NCBI GenBank assembly: GCA_002471275.1
Contig: DKPQ01000001.1
Location: 62,001 to 126,000 of the forward strand
From: Flammeovirgaceae bacterium UBA7330
Lineage (GTDB): Bacteria; Bacteroidota; Bacteroidia; Cytophagales; Cyclobacteriaceae
Reading direction: 5' to 3'
Length of the DNA stretch: 64,000 bases
The position numbers and the translations under genes are program-made. This document shows, one piece after another, positions 25,386 to 33,542 of this stretch. Every line of letters starts with the position of its first letter. Position 1 is the first letter of the stretch. Below the pieces are notes generated by a model that was not told the DNA's origin, searched no databases, and saw only the letters and a program-made list of their open reading frames with translations.

Positions 25386-25796
25386 ATGAAATATTTTTTA
25401 CCTCTATTTGTTGTAGCACTTTTGGTATCCGGATGCGAACCAAAGTCTACGGCAGAAAATACCTCATCCACCAATACAGAAATGAAAGAAACACCTGAGC
25501 TAAGGCATGTAGTATTATTGAAGTTCAAAGAGTCAGCATCTGAAGCCGACATTGAGAAAGTGGAAGAAGCTTTTATAGGCTTGAAATCAAAAATTAAGGA
25601 AATCAAAGACCTGGAATGGGGAGTCAATAACAGTCCTGAAGGCTTGAATAAAGGATTTACACATTGCTTTTTCCTCACTTTTGAGAGTGAAGAAGACCGG
25701 GCTATCTATTTGCCGCATCCGGACCATAAAGCCTTTGGTGATGTCCTGGGCCCTCATCTTGAAGATGTGACAGTTGTTGATTACTGGGCAAAGTAA
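25386..25796 (+). CDS. Lipoprotein with stress-responsive A/B barrel (Dabb) domain
   Basis: 136 residues, lipobox LLVSGC (Cys17), then a Thr/Ser-rich linker and a Dabb domain: ELRHVVLLKFKESASEADIEKVEEAF at about 38-63 and the C-terminal PHPDHKAFGDVLGPHLEDVTVVDYW. The conserved His-Pro-containing H-x-x-F/Y pattern at the dimer interface is present. Dabb proteins are small ferredoxin-like dimers, sometimes with oligoketide cyclase activity; the role here is unknown. It lies 41 bp before the alginate-lyase-like gene in the same direction, so the two may be co-transcribed. Confidence 0.85.
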   Translation: MKYFLPLFVVALLVSGCEPKSTAENTSSTNTEMKETPELRHVVLLKFKESASEADIEKVEEAFIGLKSKIKEIKDLEWGVNNSPEGLNKGFTHCFFLTFESEEDRAIYLPHPDHKAFGDVLGPHLEDVTVVDYWAK

Positions 25797-25837
25797 GCTG
25801 ATGTACTTTGGGTGTAATCATAAAACCTAATGGTCTT

Positions 25838-27067
25838 ATGAAATCTTCCTTTTTCTTATTTCTGGTGATACTGCTGATCGCCTGTGATCCAACAACCAAA
25901 TCTGATAGAGGTCCGGCAGCTGATGACGCGAAAGGCGTTTTGGTCTCACCTAAGGAATTGTCTGAGATCAGAAAGCTGGCAGCTGAAGGGGTAGAGCCTC
26001 ATCAAACCAATGTAACGGAATTCCTGAAGTTCATTGACACCCTGATGGCAGCGTCAGCATCCTGGGAAGAACTCTCCGGGGAAGTGGTCGTAGTCGGCCG
26101 TTCTTCTCAGAACCCAGTACAAATCAGTTCATCTGGCGGTAAACTGGCTTATGGCACTGCACTGGCCTGGCATCTCACTGGCGATCCAAAGTATGCGAGA
26201 AAATCCAGGTCTGTTATACTTGACCTCACAGATACCTATGGCTACCGCAATGCGGAGGAAGAGTCATTTCACTGGGGCGCCCAGGGCATCCTCAATTTAT
26301 CAAGAGGTGGCACTCCCTATATCTATGCTGCTGATCTGCTCGAAGGCTGGGAGGGATGGTCTGCAGAGGACAGACTGTCCTATCAGGTGTGGCTTCGTGA
26401 TGTGATGTATCCAAAAGTAGCCTGGGCCAGTAGGTTTAGAAAGAACAACTGGGGAGTGGCGGGATCATTCTCTGCCGCACTTATTGCCTGGTACCTGATG
26501 GATCATCCGGATTGGAGATTAGAAGAGCTAAGTCCAGTTGAGCTAAGTCTTTCACCCAAAGAAGCATTTGACGCTCACAATCAGTATCAAATACATCGTA
26601 TGAAAACCACTGAAGAGTGGAAAATGGATGCCAAAGTCGATATTTGGGGCATCTTGCCGCACGGTGGAATACCTGAAGAGATCAGGAGAGGCGACGATCC
26701 GATAGATGGTGATCACCTGCCCACTGACGGAAGTGGTACCCATTACACCATGACCCACATTGAGCACCTGACTGCTCATGCAGAGTTTTTGCGCCGTTTG
26801 GGGGATACTTCCATCTATGACAATGTGGAAGAAGATGGATCTGGTTCATTACTACAGGCTTACCTGTTTGTGATTGAAAACCCGATCAAGTCTCACTGCT
26901 TCACTTCAGCCCGAAGAAATGCCCTTTATCTGGCCTATGACTATTATAAGCATCCGGCCTTGCTCAGATCATTGCGCGAGTGCGGACCCAGCAATATTCA
27001 GGGACAGCGAATGGCTCTATATGGCCGATTGACTCATCCCCTGGATTTATCATCAGATAATCATTAA
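25838..27067 (+). CDS. Alginate lyase-family lipoprotein
   Basis: 409 residues from the ATG giving MKSSFFLFLVILLIAC (lipobox Cys16); an upstream GTG frame would bury this signal. The toroid fold of the alginate lyase family (PF05426-like) is suggested by VVGRSSQNPVQISSSG, YGTALAWHLTGDPKYARKS, FRKNNWGVAGSFSAALIAWYL (Asn-Asn-Trp region, about 205) and HGGIPEEIRRGDDP. These enzymes cleave uronate-containing glycans. An Asn-Asn-Trp near the active site and HY in GTHYTMTHIEHL are consistent with catalysis. Its 3' end overlaps the convergent M16 peptidase gene by 4 bp. Confidence 0.8.
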   Translation: MKSSFFLFLVILLIACDPTTKSDRGPAADDAKGVLVSPKELSEIRKLAAEGVEPHQTNVTEFLKFIDTLMAASASWEELSGEVVVVGRSSQNPVQISSSGGKLAYGTALAWHLTGDPKYARKSRSVILDLTDTYGYRNAEEESFHWGAQGILNLSRGGTPYIYAADLLEGWEGWSAEDRLSYQVWLRDVMYPKVAWASRFRKNNWGVAGSFSAALIAWYLMDHPDWRLEELSPVELSLSPKEAFDAHNQYQIHRMKTTEEWKMDAKVDIWGILPHGGIPEEIRRGDDPIDGDHLPTDGSGTHYTMTHIEHLTAHAEFLRRLGDTSIYDNVEEDGSGSLLQAYLFVIENPIKSHCFTSARRNALYLAYDYYKHPALLRSLRECGPSNIQGQRMALYGRLTHPLDLSSDNH

Positions 27068-28302
27068 TCAGCCTCTGGCTGAAAAGTGAGTACACTCATC
27101 CGGTTCGTATCGAAAGACTCATTGGCCAGGTCCATCAACTGTTTGGCATCTACCTGGTCTATCTTTTCAAATAGCTCATTCAGATCTGGTATCTTGTTCA
27201 GATCCAGCATACTCTTGGCCATCATCAGCATCACTGCATTGTTGTTTTCCTCCGACATGGCCAGCTGTCCTTTGAGCTGTTGCTTGGCCTGGTGAAGCTG
27301 TAGTTGACCGAGTGGTTTTGTTTTAAGCAAGTCAAGTTCCCTGCGGATGATCCTGTGACTTTTCTTAAGGTTTTTTGGATCAGTGGCGAAATAGATACCA
27401 AACAGGCCTGTCTCCAGGTAAGGTGAATAGTTGGCATCAATGCCATAGACAAACCCATACTTCTCTCTCAGTGAGAGATTAAGTCTGGAGTTCATCCCAG
27501 GACCTCCCAGGATATTTACCAGCAGAAAAAAAGGAATTCGTTTTGGGTCTTTGATTCCAAAGCTGGTAGCACCCATGGCTACATGGGCCTGAGAGATAGG
27601 CTTGCTGACCGTCTTAGCGGAAGGTTGAAACTCTCTGAAGAACTCACGTTTAGGTGTGTGGTTTTTATGTGGTTGCGGAGCAATATATTTTTCCACAAGC
27701 CTAATCAGCTTTTTGGCCGGGTAGTTGCCAACGCTGGAGATAATGATCCTTTCTGTATTCAGGTTCCGTTGCAGGAAGTTGAGAAAGTGGGGTTTGTGAA
27801 AGCTGTTGACGGTTTGCTCGGTGCCTAATATATTCTTACCCAGGGCATGGTTCTGAAAGATCACTTCATCAAAATCATCCTGGATGGCATCATCAGGGGT
27901 ATCACGATACATGGCCATCTCTTCAAGGATTACCATGCGCTCTTTTTCTATCTGGTTTTCCGGAAAAGTCGCATTGAAAGTGATATCCGCCAGAAGCTCT
28001 ACCGATTTTTCGAGGTGATTGTCCAGGATCGAGGCATGAAAGCAAATTTTTTCTTTGGTGGTATAGGCATTCAGCTCACCTCCAAGGGACTCCAGCCGAT
28101 TCAGGATATGATAAGCTTTACGCTTAGAGGTGCCTTTAAAGGCCATGTGCTCCCAAAAATGAGCAATGCCCTGTTCTTCCGGAAGCTCGTCGCGACTGCC
28201 AATATCCAGCATGATCCCCACATGGGCGATTTTTGTGTGTGGCATTTGCCTGTGGATCACACGGATCCCATTCTCCAACTCTATCAACTCGTACTCCTTC
28301 AT
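27064..28302 (-). CDS. M16 family zinc peptidase (processing peptidase-like)
   Basis: 412 residues. The inverted zinc motif HxxEH is HFWEH (48-52), with the distal glutamate in the conserved helix QIEKERMVILEEMAMYRD (about 118-135). A second M16-fold half without the motif starts near 165 (NLNTERIIISSVGNYPAKK). The pattern is that of the small bacterial M16 peptidases related to mitochondrial processing peptidase beta, which digest peptides in a clamshell chamber. No signal peptide is seen, so it should be cytosolic. It stands alone, divergent from the GT9 gene by 32 bp. Confidence 0.92.
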   Translation of the reverse strand: MKEYELIELENGIRVIHRQMPHTKIAHVGIMLDIGSRDELPEEQGIAHFWEHMAFKGTSKRKAYHILNRLESLGGELNAYTTKEKICFHASILDNHLEKSVELLADITFNATFPENQIEKERMVILEEMAMYRDTPDDAIQDDFDEVIFQNHALGKNILGTEQTVNSFHKPHFLNFLQRNLNTERIIISSVGNYPAKKLIRLVEKYIAPQPHKNHTPKREFFREFQPSAKTVSKPISQAHVAMGATSFGIKDPKRIPFFLLVNILGGPGMNSRLNLSLREKYGFVYGIDANYSPYLETGLFGIYFATDPKNLKKSHRIIRRELDLLKTKPLGQLQLHQAKQQLKGQLAMSEENNNAVMLMMAKSMLDLNKIPDLNELFEKIDQVDAKQLMDLANESFDTNRMSVLTFQPEAD

Positions 28303-28334
28303 AAGGCCTGCAAATTTACCTAATTTTATGCCGG

Positions 28335-29327
28335 ATGTCTCAATACAAAAAGATTCTCATTGTCCAGACCGCATTTATTGGGGATGTGATCCTGGCTACG
28401 GCACTGATCGAAAAGATTTATCAGCACTTTCCGGATTCAAAAATTGACTTTTTGTTGAGAAAAGGCAACGAGGGCTTGTTGAAAGGTCATCCTTACATTC
28501 ATCAGGTGCTGATCTGGGATAAAAAGACTAAAAAAACAGCTAACCTGCTCAAATTGACCCGACAAGTTCGAAAAAACAGGTATGATCTTGTAGTAAATCT
28601 CCAACGATTCTTTTCTTCCGGGATCCTAGCAGGGTTTTCAGGTGCCGGGATGGTCGTTGGGTTTCGAAAAAATCCACTCAGCTTTTTGTTCACTAAAACC
28701 TATGATCACCATATCGGTGATGGCACCCATGAAGTGGAGCGGAACATCAGTCTCATTTCGGGTATCACGGACGAGGCACCTTCCAGGCCAAAACTTCATT
28801 TGAGTAAAGCCGTGTTGGATGTCGTGGCTGACTATCAAAAGGAGCCATACATCATCCTGGCGCCTACATCTGTTTGGTTCACCAAACAATTCCCCGGGGA
28901 AAAATGGGTCGAATTCATCCAAAAGACTGCATTTAAAGGTAAAATTTTTCTGCTGGGTGGGCCTGATGATCAGGCAGCGTGTGAAGAGATCAAAATTGCA
29001 GCAAACAAGGAAAGTGTGAAGAACCTATGTGGTAAATTTAGTTTGCTGGAATCAGCAGCGCTGATGAAGGGTGCCCATATGAACTATGTAAATGATTCAG
29101 CTCCACAACATCTGGCTTCAGCAGTCAATGCACCAACATGCGCCATCTTCTGCTCTACGGTTCCCCGGTTTGGTTTTGGTCCTCTTTCTGATCATCATTT
29201 CATTGTTGAAACAAAAACAGCTCTTTCCTGCAGGCCATGTGGACTTCATGGGCACAGAACCTGCCCAGAGGGACATTTTAAATGTGCAATGAATATTGAA
29301 ACCTACGCCCTGGAATCCGCGTTATAG
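28335..29327 (+). CDS. Glycosyltransferase family 9 (heptosyltransferase-like)
   Basis: 330 residues. The N-terminal KILIVQTAFIGDVILATALIEKI (about 6-28), the middle NLQRFFSSGILAGFSGAGMVVGF, and the C-terminal nucleotide-sugar region (IILAPTSVWFTKQFPGEKW, NLCGKFSLLESAALMKGAH, VNDSAPQHLASAVNAPTCAIF) match family 9. This family transfers heptose from ADP-heptose to lipopolysaccharide inner core. The final third has a Cys-rich tail (CRPCGLHGHRTCPEG) seen in this family. It probably acts in envelope glycolipid synthesis at the inner membrane. The upstream divergent gene is unrelated. Confidence 0.92.
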   Translation: MSQYKKILIVQTAFIGDVILATALIEKIYQHFPDSKIDFLLRKGNEGLLKGHPYIHQVLIWDKKTKKTANLLKLTRQVRKNRYDLVVNLQRFFSSGILAGFSGAGMVVGFRKNPLSFLFTKTYDHHIGDGTHEVERNISLISGITDEAPSRPKLHLSKAVLDVVADYQKEPYIILAPTSVWFTKQFPGEKWVEFIQKTAFKGKIFLLGGPDDQAACEEIKIAANKESVKNLCGKFSLLESAALMKGAHMNYVNDSAPQHLASAVNAPTCAIFCSTVPRFGFGPLSDHHFIVETKTALSCRPCGLHGHRTCPEGHFKCAMNIETYALESAL

Positions 29328-29361
29328 AAACAATTATGCAAGAAGTTTGGAGATTTTTCGT

Positions 29362-29369
29362 TATTTTTG
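29362..29369 (+). promoter_or_regulatory. Candidate -7 box and long leader of the RRM gene
   Basis: TATTTTTG matches TAnnTTTG and lies 102 bp before the RRM start, which would give a leader of about 95 bases. A TTTG 12 bp upstream is too close for a standard -33. Long leaders on RNA-binding-protein genes often mediate temperature or self-regulation; that is inference here. Confidence 0.3.
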
Positions 29370-29470
29370 CAAGTATGAGAGGCGAGATGCGCATCCTTCC
29401 TTATTGAACCCATCGGTTATATTGAACATGACTCAAGTCACCTCATCATTTTAGTAATACAAGTATTTAT

Positions 29471-29773
29471 ATGAACATTTTTGTAACCAAGTTAAATTAT
29501 GGTACTTCGGAAGTATCATTAAAAGAACTATTTGAAAACTATGGCGAGGTATCGTCAGCTAAGATTATCATGGATCGAGAAACCGGTCGGTCTAAAGGAT
29601 ATGGGTTTGTAGAAATTGACGATGATTCAGTAGCAAAACAAGCTATTGATGAGTTGAATGAAACAGAATTTGAAGGAAACACAATCATAGTAAAAGAAGC
29701 TCGTCCACGAGAAAACTCTGGCAACAGAGGTGGAGGCGGATATAATAATAACAGAAACTTTAATCGATACTAA
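29471..29773 (+). CDS. RNA recognition motif (RRM) RNA-binding protein
   Basis: 100 residues with one RRM. RNP2 is NIFVTKLNY (2-10) and RNP1 is KGYGFVEIDD (about 43-52), with the aromatic positions intact; a Gly/Asn/Arg-rich tail (ENSGNRGGGGYNNNRNFNRY) follows. Such small RRM proteins bind single-stranded RNA and are often cold-inducible in bacteria. Its stop is followed 2 bp later by the next gene, and a terminator then closes the pair, so they form a small operon. Confidence 0.95.
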   Translation: MNIFVTKLNYGTSEVSLKELFENYGEVSSAKIIMDRETGRSKGYGFVEIDDDSVAKQAIDELNETEFEGNTIIVKEARPRENSGNRGGGGYNNNRNFNRY

Positions 29774-29775
29774 TT

Positions 29776-29994
29776 ATGGCAAGACCTGCAACAGCCCCCA
29801 TCAAACTAAAAGATGGGTTTTATATTGAATTAAGAAATCAGGGTGGACTTAAAGGGATAAAACTTCGAAGGGAGTCTGTAGACCAGGTGTTAGTAGCAAT
29901 CAAAAAATACAGTAAAACCTACGATGTTCACTATCTTGGTGAGTTCAAAAAAGGTAAAGTAATCAATGATAAATTGCCGAAAGAAGCAAAATAA
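29776..29994 (+). CDS. Small basic protein, partner of the RRM gene
   Basis: 72 residues with many Lys/Arg (predicted strongly basic) and no signal peptide. No known domain is recognised. The sequence alternates short strands (GFYIELRN, GIKLRRES, YDVHYLGEFKKGKVI) with one helix (VDQVLVAIKKYSKTY), so a small alpha/beta nucleic-acid-binding fold is possible. The start is 2 bp after the RRM stop, before a shared terminator, which argues for joint expression and a linked function. The role is inferred only from that position and composition. Confidence 0.75.
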   Translation: MARPATAPIKLKDGFYIELRNQGGLKGIKLRRESVDQVLVAIKKYSKTYDVHYLGEFKKGKVINDKLPKEAK

Positions 29995-30016
29995 TTATCT
30001 GATTTAAAATTCTATT

Positions 30017-30067
30017 AGAGCCAAAACCTGAAAGACAATAGTCGATCTCGTTTTGGTTCTTTTTTTG
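30017..30067 (+). terminator. Rho-independent terminator of the RRM operon
   Basis: AGAGCCAAAAC pairs with GTTTTGGTTCT (11 bp, one G-T), followed by seven or more T. The loop is about 22 bases. It closes the RRM pair and lies before the convergent subtilase gene. Confidence 0.8.
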
Positions 30068-30073
30068 TACCTA

Positions 30074-31483
30074 CTATAAGGGACTTTCCCAAATAATTTC
30101 TTTTGCTGAATGGTCAAAAAGGATGGTTGATTGATGGGTCAATGAGCCTCGCTTGATTTTAATTGATGATTTTCCGGGCCTTAGCACCATTCTTCGGACC
30201 ACATGATGATCGTTGTTTTTGTGAAGCAACACAATCCTATTCTCCTTGAATGATAGGGGTATTTTGATCTTGTCTTTTTTTGCCCTAATAACTTCAGGTC
30301 GCTTAATTTGATCTGATTGATCATCCAGGAGCTTCAGGACATTTTCGCATTTGGGTACCCCGTACCCCGTGTAGTTATTCGGGTAAGGATACAAATGCCC
30401 CGATACTTTGATTATACCAATGATTTCCTGATTTGTCAGACCGGGATCAGATTGTTTGATACAGGCAGCCAGACCCGTGATGATAGGCGCAGAATAAGAG
30501 GTTCCCATGCCTGAAAATACAACTACATCGGGTTTAATATAGCTTATGAAAGAGGGGCCTATGGAGCTGAAACGGGCTTTGTCCCAAATCAACCACTGCG
30601 ACGACCCCACGGTCAAAGCGTGTTCAGCATCTCCGGGCGTCGAGACAATGTTCCAGCCTAAAATGTTGGCTTCATTTCCTGCTGCTACCACAATCAGCAT
30701 GTGTTTTTCTACAGCTGCATGCTCTACAGCTTTTGCTACTGCTGAGGTTTGCCCATCCATCTGTTCCGGGCGGTAGTTTTCTGTCTTATCATTAAACCCT
30801 TTGGTATATCCCAAAGAAATATTCATGATTTCTACTCCCTCTTCATACATCCACTCCATGGCAGCAATCAGGTTGTCTTCTTCAATTCTCTTTTCATATC
30901 CTTCAAAATCTGTTCTGGCCAGATAATATTGAGCATGTGTGGCCAGCCCAAAGAGAATGTCTCGTTCCGGATGATATCCACCAATCAGCTGTAAGACTTC
31001 AGTGCCATGAGAATCACCTGATTGATCAGATAGATCAGATGGCCGATCTGTTTTGATATAATCGCGAAAAGCAATAATGCCGTTCTCTTTTGAGATGTGT
31101 TGGAGGGAGGGATCTTCAGCGATACCTGAGAATCCACCGTCTATTACCCCTATTTTTATTCCTTTCCCATTTAGGCCTTCATTTGTGAGCAGATGCCCGC
31201 CTATCTGATCAAGGGCAAAGCCGAACCTGGCGGGTGCTGTTGTATGCTGGTAATGAAATTGGTTGACCGGACTTACAGAGAGTCCTTTTTCTTTGAGGAG
31301 TAAAGCTTGCGCTTTCGTTAGATAAAAGCTGCAGGCGTTGATCCAATCTGAGCAAAAGACAGCCTTCTGGCCCATAAGTAGCTGTGTTGTGACTGTGCTT
31401 TCAGGTTGATAGACCCAGTATTTTTGTTGTGCCTGAGCACCAGAGAAAATGAAGAAAAGAAATGCTAATTTTAAGCGTGACAT
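30074..31483 (-). CDS. Secreted S8 subtilisin-like serine peptidase
   Basis: 469 residues with a signal peptide ending AQAQ. The triad is Asp115 (IGVIDGGFSG), His159 (GDSHGTEV) and Ser329 (GMGTSYSAPIITG), and the oxyanion Asn is Asn270 (VVAAGNEA). A short propeptide-like region (about 20-95) precedes the catalytic domain. C-terminal to about 375 there is an extra beta-rich segment (IKIPLSFKENRIVLLHKNND ... written in part), consistent with a sorting or beta-sandwich tail. The protease is probably periplasmic or secreted. Its divergent neighbour is an aminopeptidase P, 34 bp away, so the two may share a promoter region. Confidence 0.93.
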   Translation of the reverse strand: MSRLKLAFLFFIFSGAQAQQKYWVYQPESTVTTQLLMGQKAVFCSDWINACSFYLTKAQALLLKEKGLSVSPVNQFHYQHTTAPARFGFALDQIGGHLLTNEGLNGKGIKIGVIDGGFSGIAEDPSLQHISKENGIIAFRDYIKTDRPSDLSDQSGDSHGTEVLQLIGGYHPERDILFGLATHAQYYLARTDFEGYEKRIEEDNLIAAMEWMYEEGVEIMNISLGYTKGFNDKTENYRPEQMDGQTSAVAKAVEHAAVEKHMLIVVAAGNEANILGWNIVSTPGDAEHALTVGSSQWLIWDKARFSSIGPSFISYIKPDVVVFSGMGTSYSAPIITGLAACIKQSDPGLTNQEIIGIIKVSGHLYPYPNNYTGYGVPKCENVLKLLDDQSDQIKRPEVIRAKKDKIKIPLSFKENRIVLLHKNNDHHVVRRMVLRPGKSSIKIKRGSLTHQSTILFDHSAKEIIWESPL

Positions 31484-31517
31484 CCGGGTAAATTGATGTT
31501 ATTAAAATTAACTGAAC

Positions 31518-32810
31518 ATGAGATACCAGCCGATAGATAATAAGCTTTTTATTGAGAATCGTAAAAATCTAATCAAAGCACTCAAGCCCAATTCCATTGT
31601 TATCATTCATGCCAATGACATTTACCCAACCAATGGAGACGGTGTGATGCCTTTCAAGCAGAATTCCGAATTGTTTTACCTGTCAGGAATTGATCAGGAA
31701 GAAACCATTTTGGTGTTGGCGCCCGGTTTTCCTGATCCTAAGATGCGTGAATTGCTTTTTCTACGGGAGACCAATGAACTGATTGCCACATGGGAAGGCC
31801 ACAAATTCACCAAAGAGGAGGGAACAGAAATATCAGGGATCAAGAACATCAGGTGGACCCAGGACTTTGAACACATACTACATACCCTTCTGGCTGAGTG
31901 CGATCATATCTATTTGCCCTCCAATGAGCACATCCGGAGTAGTTCGAGGGTGGAGACCTCAAATGATCGATTCATCAAATGGTGCATGGATAGGTACCCA
32001 TTGTTCAACTACGAAAGGCTTTCACCTTTACTCTATAAGCAGCGAATGATTAAGTCCGAGATAGAAGTAAAACTACTCGAGCATGCCTGTCATATCACCG
32101 AGATAGGGTTTAGAAGGGTAATGGAAGTGGTAGAACCCGGGGTTTGGGAATATGAGGTGGAGGCAGAATATGCACATACCTTTATCTCCAACAGATCCAA
32201 AGGCTTTGCTTATACACCGATCATTGCAGGAGGAGGAAATAGTTGCGTACTGCATTATATCGAAAACAATCAACAGTTGAGAGATGGAGATTTACTACTG
32301 ATGGATGTGGGAGCTGAGTATGCCAACTATAATGCTGATATGACCCGAACCATCCCTGTAAACGGAAAATTTACCAATCGACAACGGCAGGTCTATGAAG
32401 CAGTGCTTCGCGTGAAAAATCAGGCTACAGAATTACTCACACCCGGAAACAGCATCCCAAGGTATCACAAGGAAATCGGGGAGATCATGACAGGTGAGCT
32501 CATAGACCTTGGTTTGATCGACAGGACAGATGTGAAAAATCAGGACAAGAATAATCCGGCTTATCGAAAGTATTTTATGCATGGCACATCACATCATTTG
32601 GGGCTGGACGTTCATGATGTGGGGTCGGTGTATCGTGAATTTGCTCCCGGAATGGTGTTTACCGTGGAGCCGGGGATATACATTCCTCAGGAAAATATAG
32701 GGATCCGGATTGAAGATAACATCCTGATAACCAAAGAAGGAACAAAAAATCTCATGCGAAATATCCCTATTCATGCAGACGAGATAGAAGACCTGATGAA
32801 CAGGAAGTAA
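31518..32810 (+). CDS. pepP: Xaa-Pro aminopeptidase (aminopeptidase P, M24B)
   Basis: 430 residues with an N-terminal AMP_N domain (about 5-140) and a C-terminal pita-bread domain. Metal ligands are in order: LLLMDVGAEYANYNADMTRTIP (two Asp), GTSHHLGLDVHDVG (His), VFTVEPGIYIP (Glu) and IGIRIEDNILIT (Glu). It removes N-terminal residues preceding proline, in the cytosol, using two Mn2+ ions. No signal peptide is seen. The gene is divergent from the subtilase and followed about 60 bp later by the DUF4290 gene. Confidence 0.94.
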   Translation: MRYQPIDNKLFIENRKNLIKALKPNSIVIIHANDIYPTNGDGVMPFKQNSELFYLSGIDQEETILVLAPGFPDPKMRELLFLRETNELIATWEGHKFTKEEGTEISGIKNIRWTQDFEHILHTLLAECDHIYLPSNEHIRSSSRVETSNDRFIKWCMDRYPLFNYERLSPLLYKQRMIKSEIEVKLLEHACHITEIGFRRVMEVVEPGVWEYEVEAEYAHTFISNRSKGFAYTPIIAGGGNSCVLHYIENNQQLRDGDLLLMDVGAEYANYNADMTRTIPVNGKFTNRQRQVYEAVLRVKNQATELLTPGNSIPRYHKEIGEIMTGELIDLGLIDRTDVKNQDKNNPAYRKYFMHGTSHHLGLDVHDVGSVYREFAPGMVFTVEPGIYIPQENIGIRIEDNILITKEGTKNLMRNIPIHADEIEDLMNRK

Positions 32811-32873
32811 TTAAATGATGAATCAAACTGGCTAAACAAGTTATTTGGTTAATTTTGAGCAAAACATTATTGG

Positions 32874-33539
32874 ATGAATTTAGAGTATAATACCCAGCGG
32901 GAGCAATTGACTTTAAGAGAGTATGGCAGAAATGTGCAGAATCTCGTGAAATTTATCAAAGGAGTCGATAGCAAAGAAAAGAGAAACCGATACGCAGCAT
33001 TGCTGGTGGATTTGATGAAAATGATCAATCCTGAACTCAACAAAGATGCTACTGAATATAATCAAAAGGTTTGGGATGATCTGTTTATCATTTCCAAATT
33101 TGATATGGATGTAGAGAGCCCTTATCCAATTCCAGAAGCGACCATCCTTGATCGTAAGCCGGACAGAATGGGATATCAATCCAATGAGATCAAATACCGT
33201 CACTACGGCAGAAGTGTAGAGATTTTGATCGAAAACGCCTCCAAACTAGAAGATCCCAAGGAAAAAGAAGGTGCTGTGATCACCATCGGCAGGTTGATGA
33301 AGACTTTTTATCAAACCTGGAACAAAGACACTATTGAAGACGAGCAGATCCTCAAAACCATCAGACAATTGTCTAATAACCAGTTGGATATAGACATTGA
33401 GAAGGTGAAGGAATTCAATCTTTTTGATTCTGAGCGTAAGGAAAGAACGCACGATAACAGCAGAAGTGGTGGACATCAACATCGCGGTCGAAAAGGAGGA
33501 AAGAGAAACTTCAGCAATAAAAGAAGAAGGGGCAACTAA
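32874..33539 (+). CDS. DUF4290 protein
   Basis: 221 residues, cytosolic, no signal peptide. The pattern is typical of DUF4290: MNLEYNTQREQLTLREYGRNVQNLVKF (written in part), ALLVDLMKMINPEL, and YRHYGRSVEILIENASKL, ending in a basic Gly/Arg/His tail (RSGGHQHRGRKGGKRNF) that suggests RNA or DNA contact. The function is unknown, but in Bacteroidota it is regularly placed before murA, as here (3-bp gap). The conserved pairing implies co-expression with peptidoglycan precursor synthesis. Confidence 0.92.
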   Translation: MNLEYNTQREQLTLREYGRNVQNLVKFIKGVDSKEKRNRYAALLVDLMKMINPELNKDATEYNQKVWDDLFIISKFDMDVESPYPIPEATILDRKPDRMGYQSNEIKYRHYGRSVEILIENASKLEDPKEKEGAVITIGRLMKTFYQTWNKDTIEDEQILKTIRQLSNNQLDIDIEKVKEFNLFDSERKERTHDNSRSGGHQHRGRKGGKRNFSNKRRRGN

Positions 33540-33542
33540 GGA

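Noticed and set aside
27847..28323. A 158-codon plus-strand frame opposite the M16 peptidase
   Set aside because: It is antisense to the zinc motif region and is a shadow frame.
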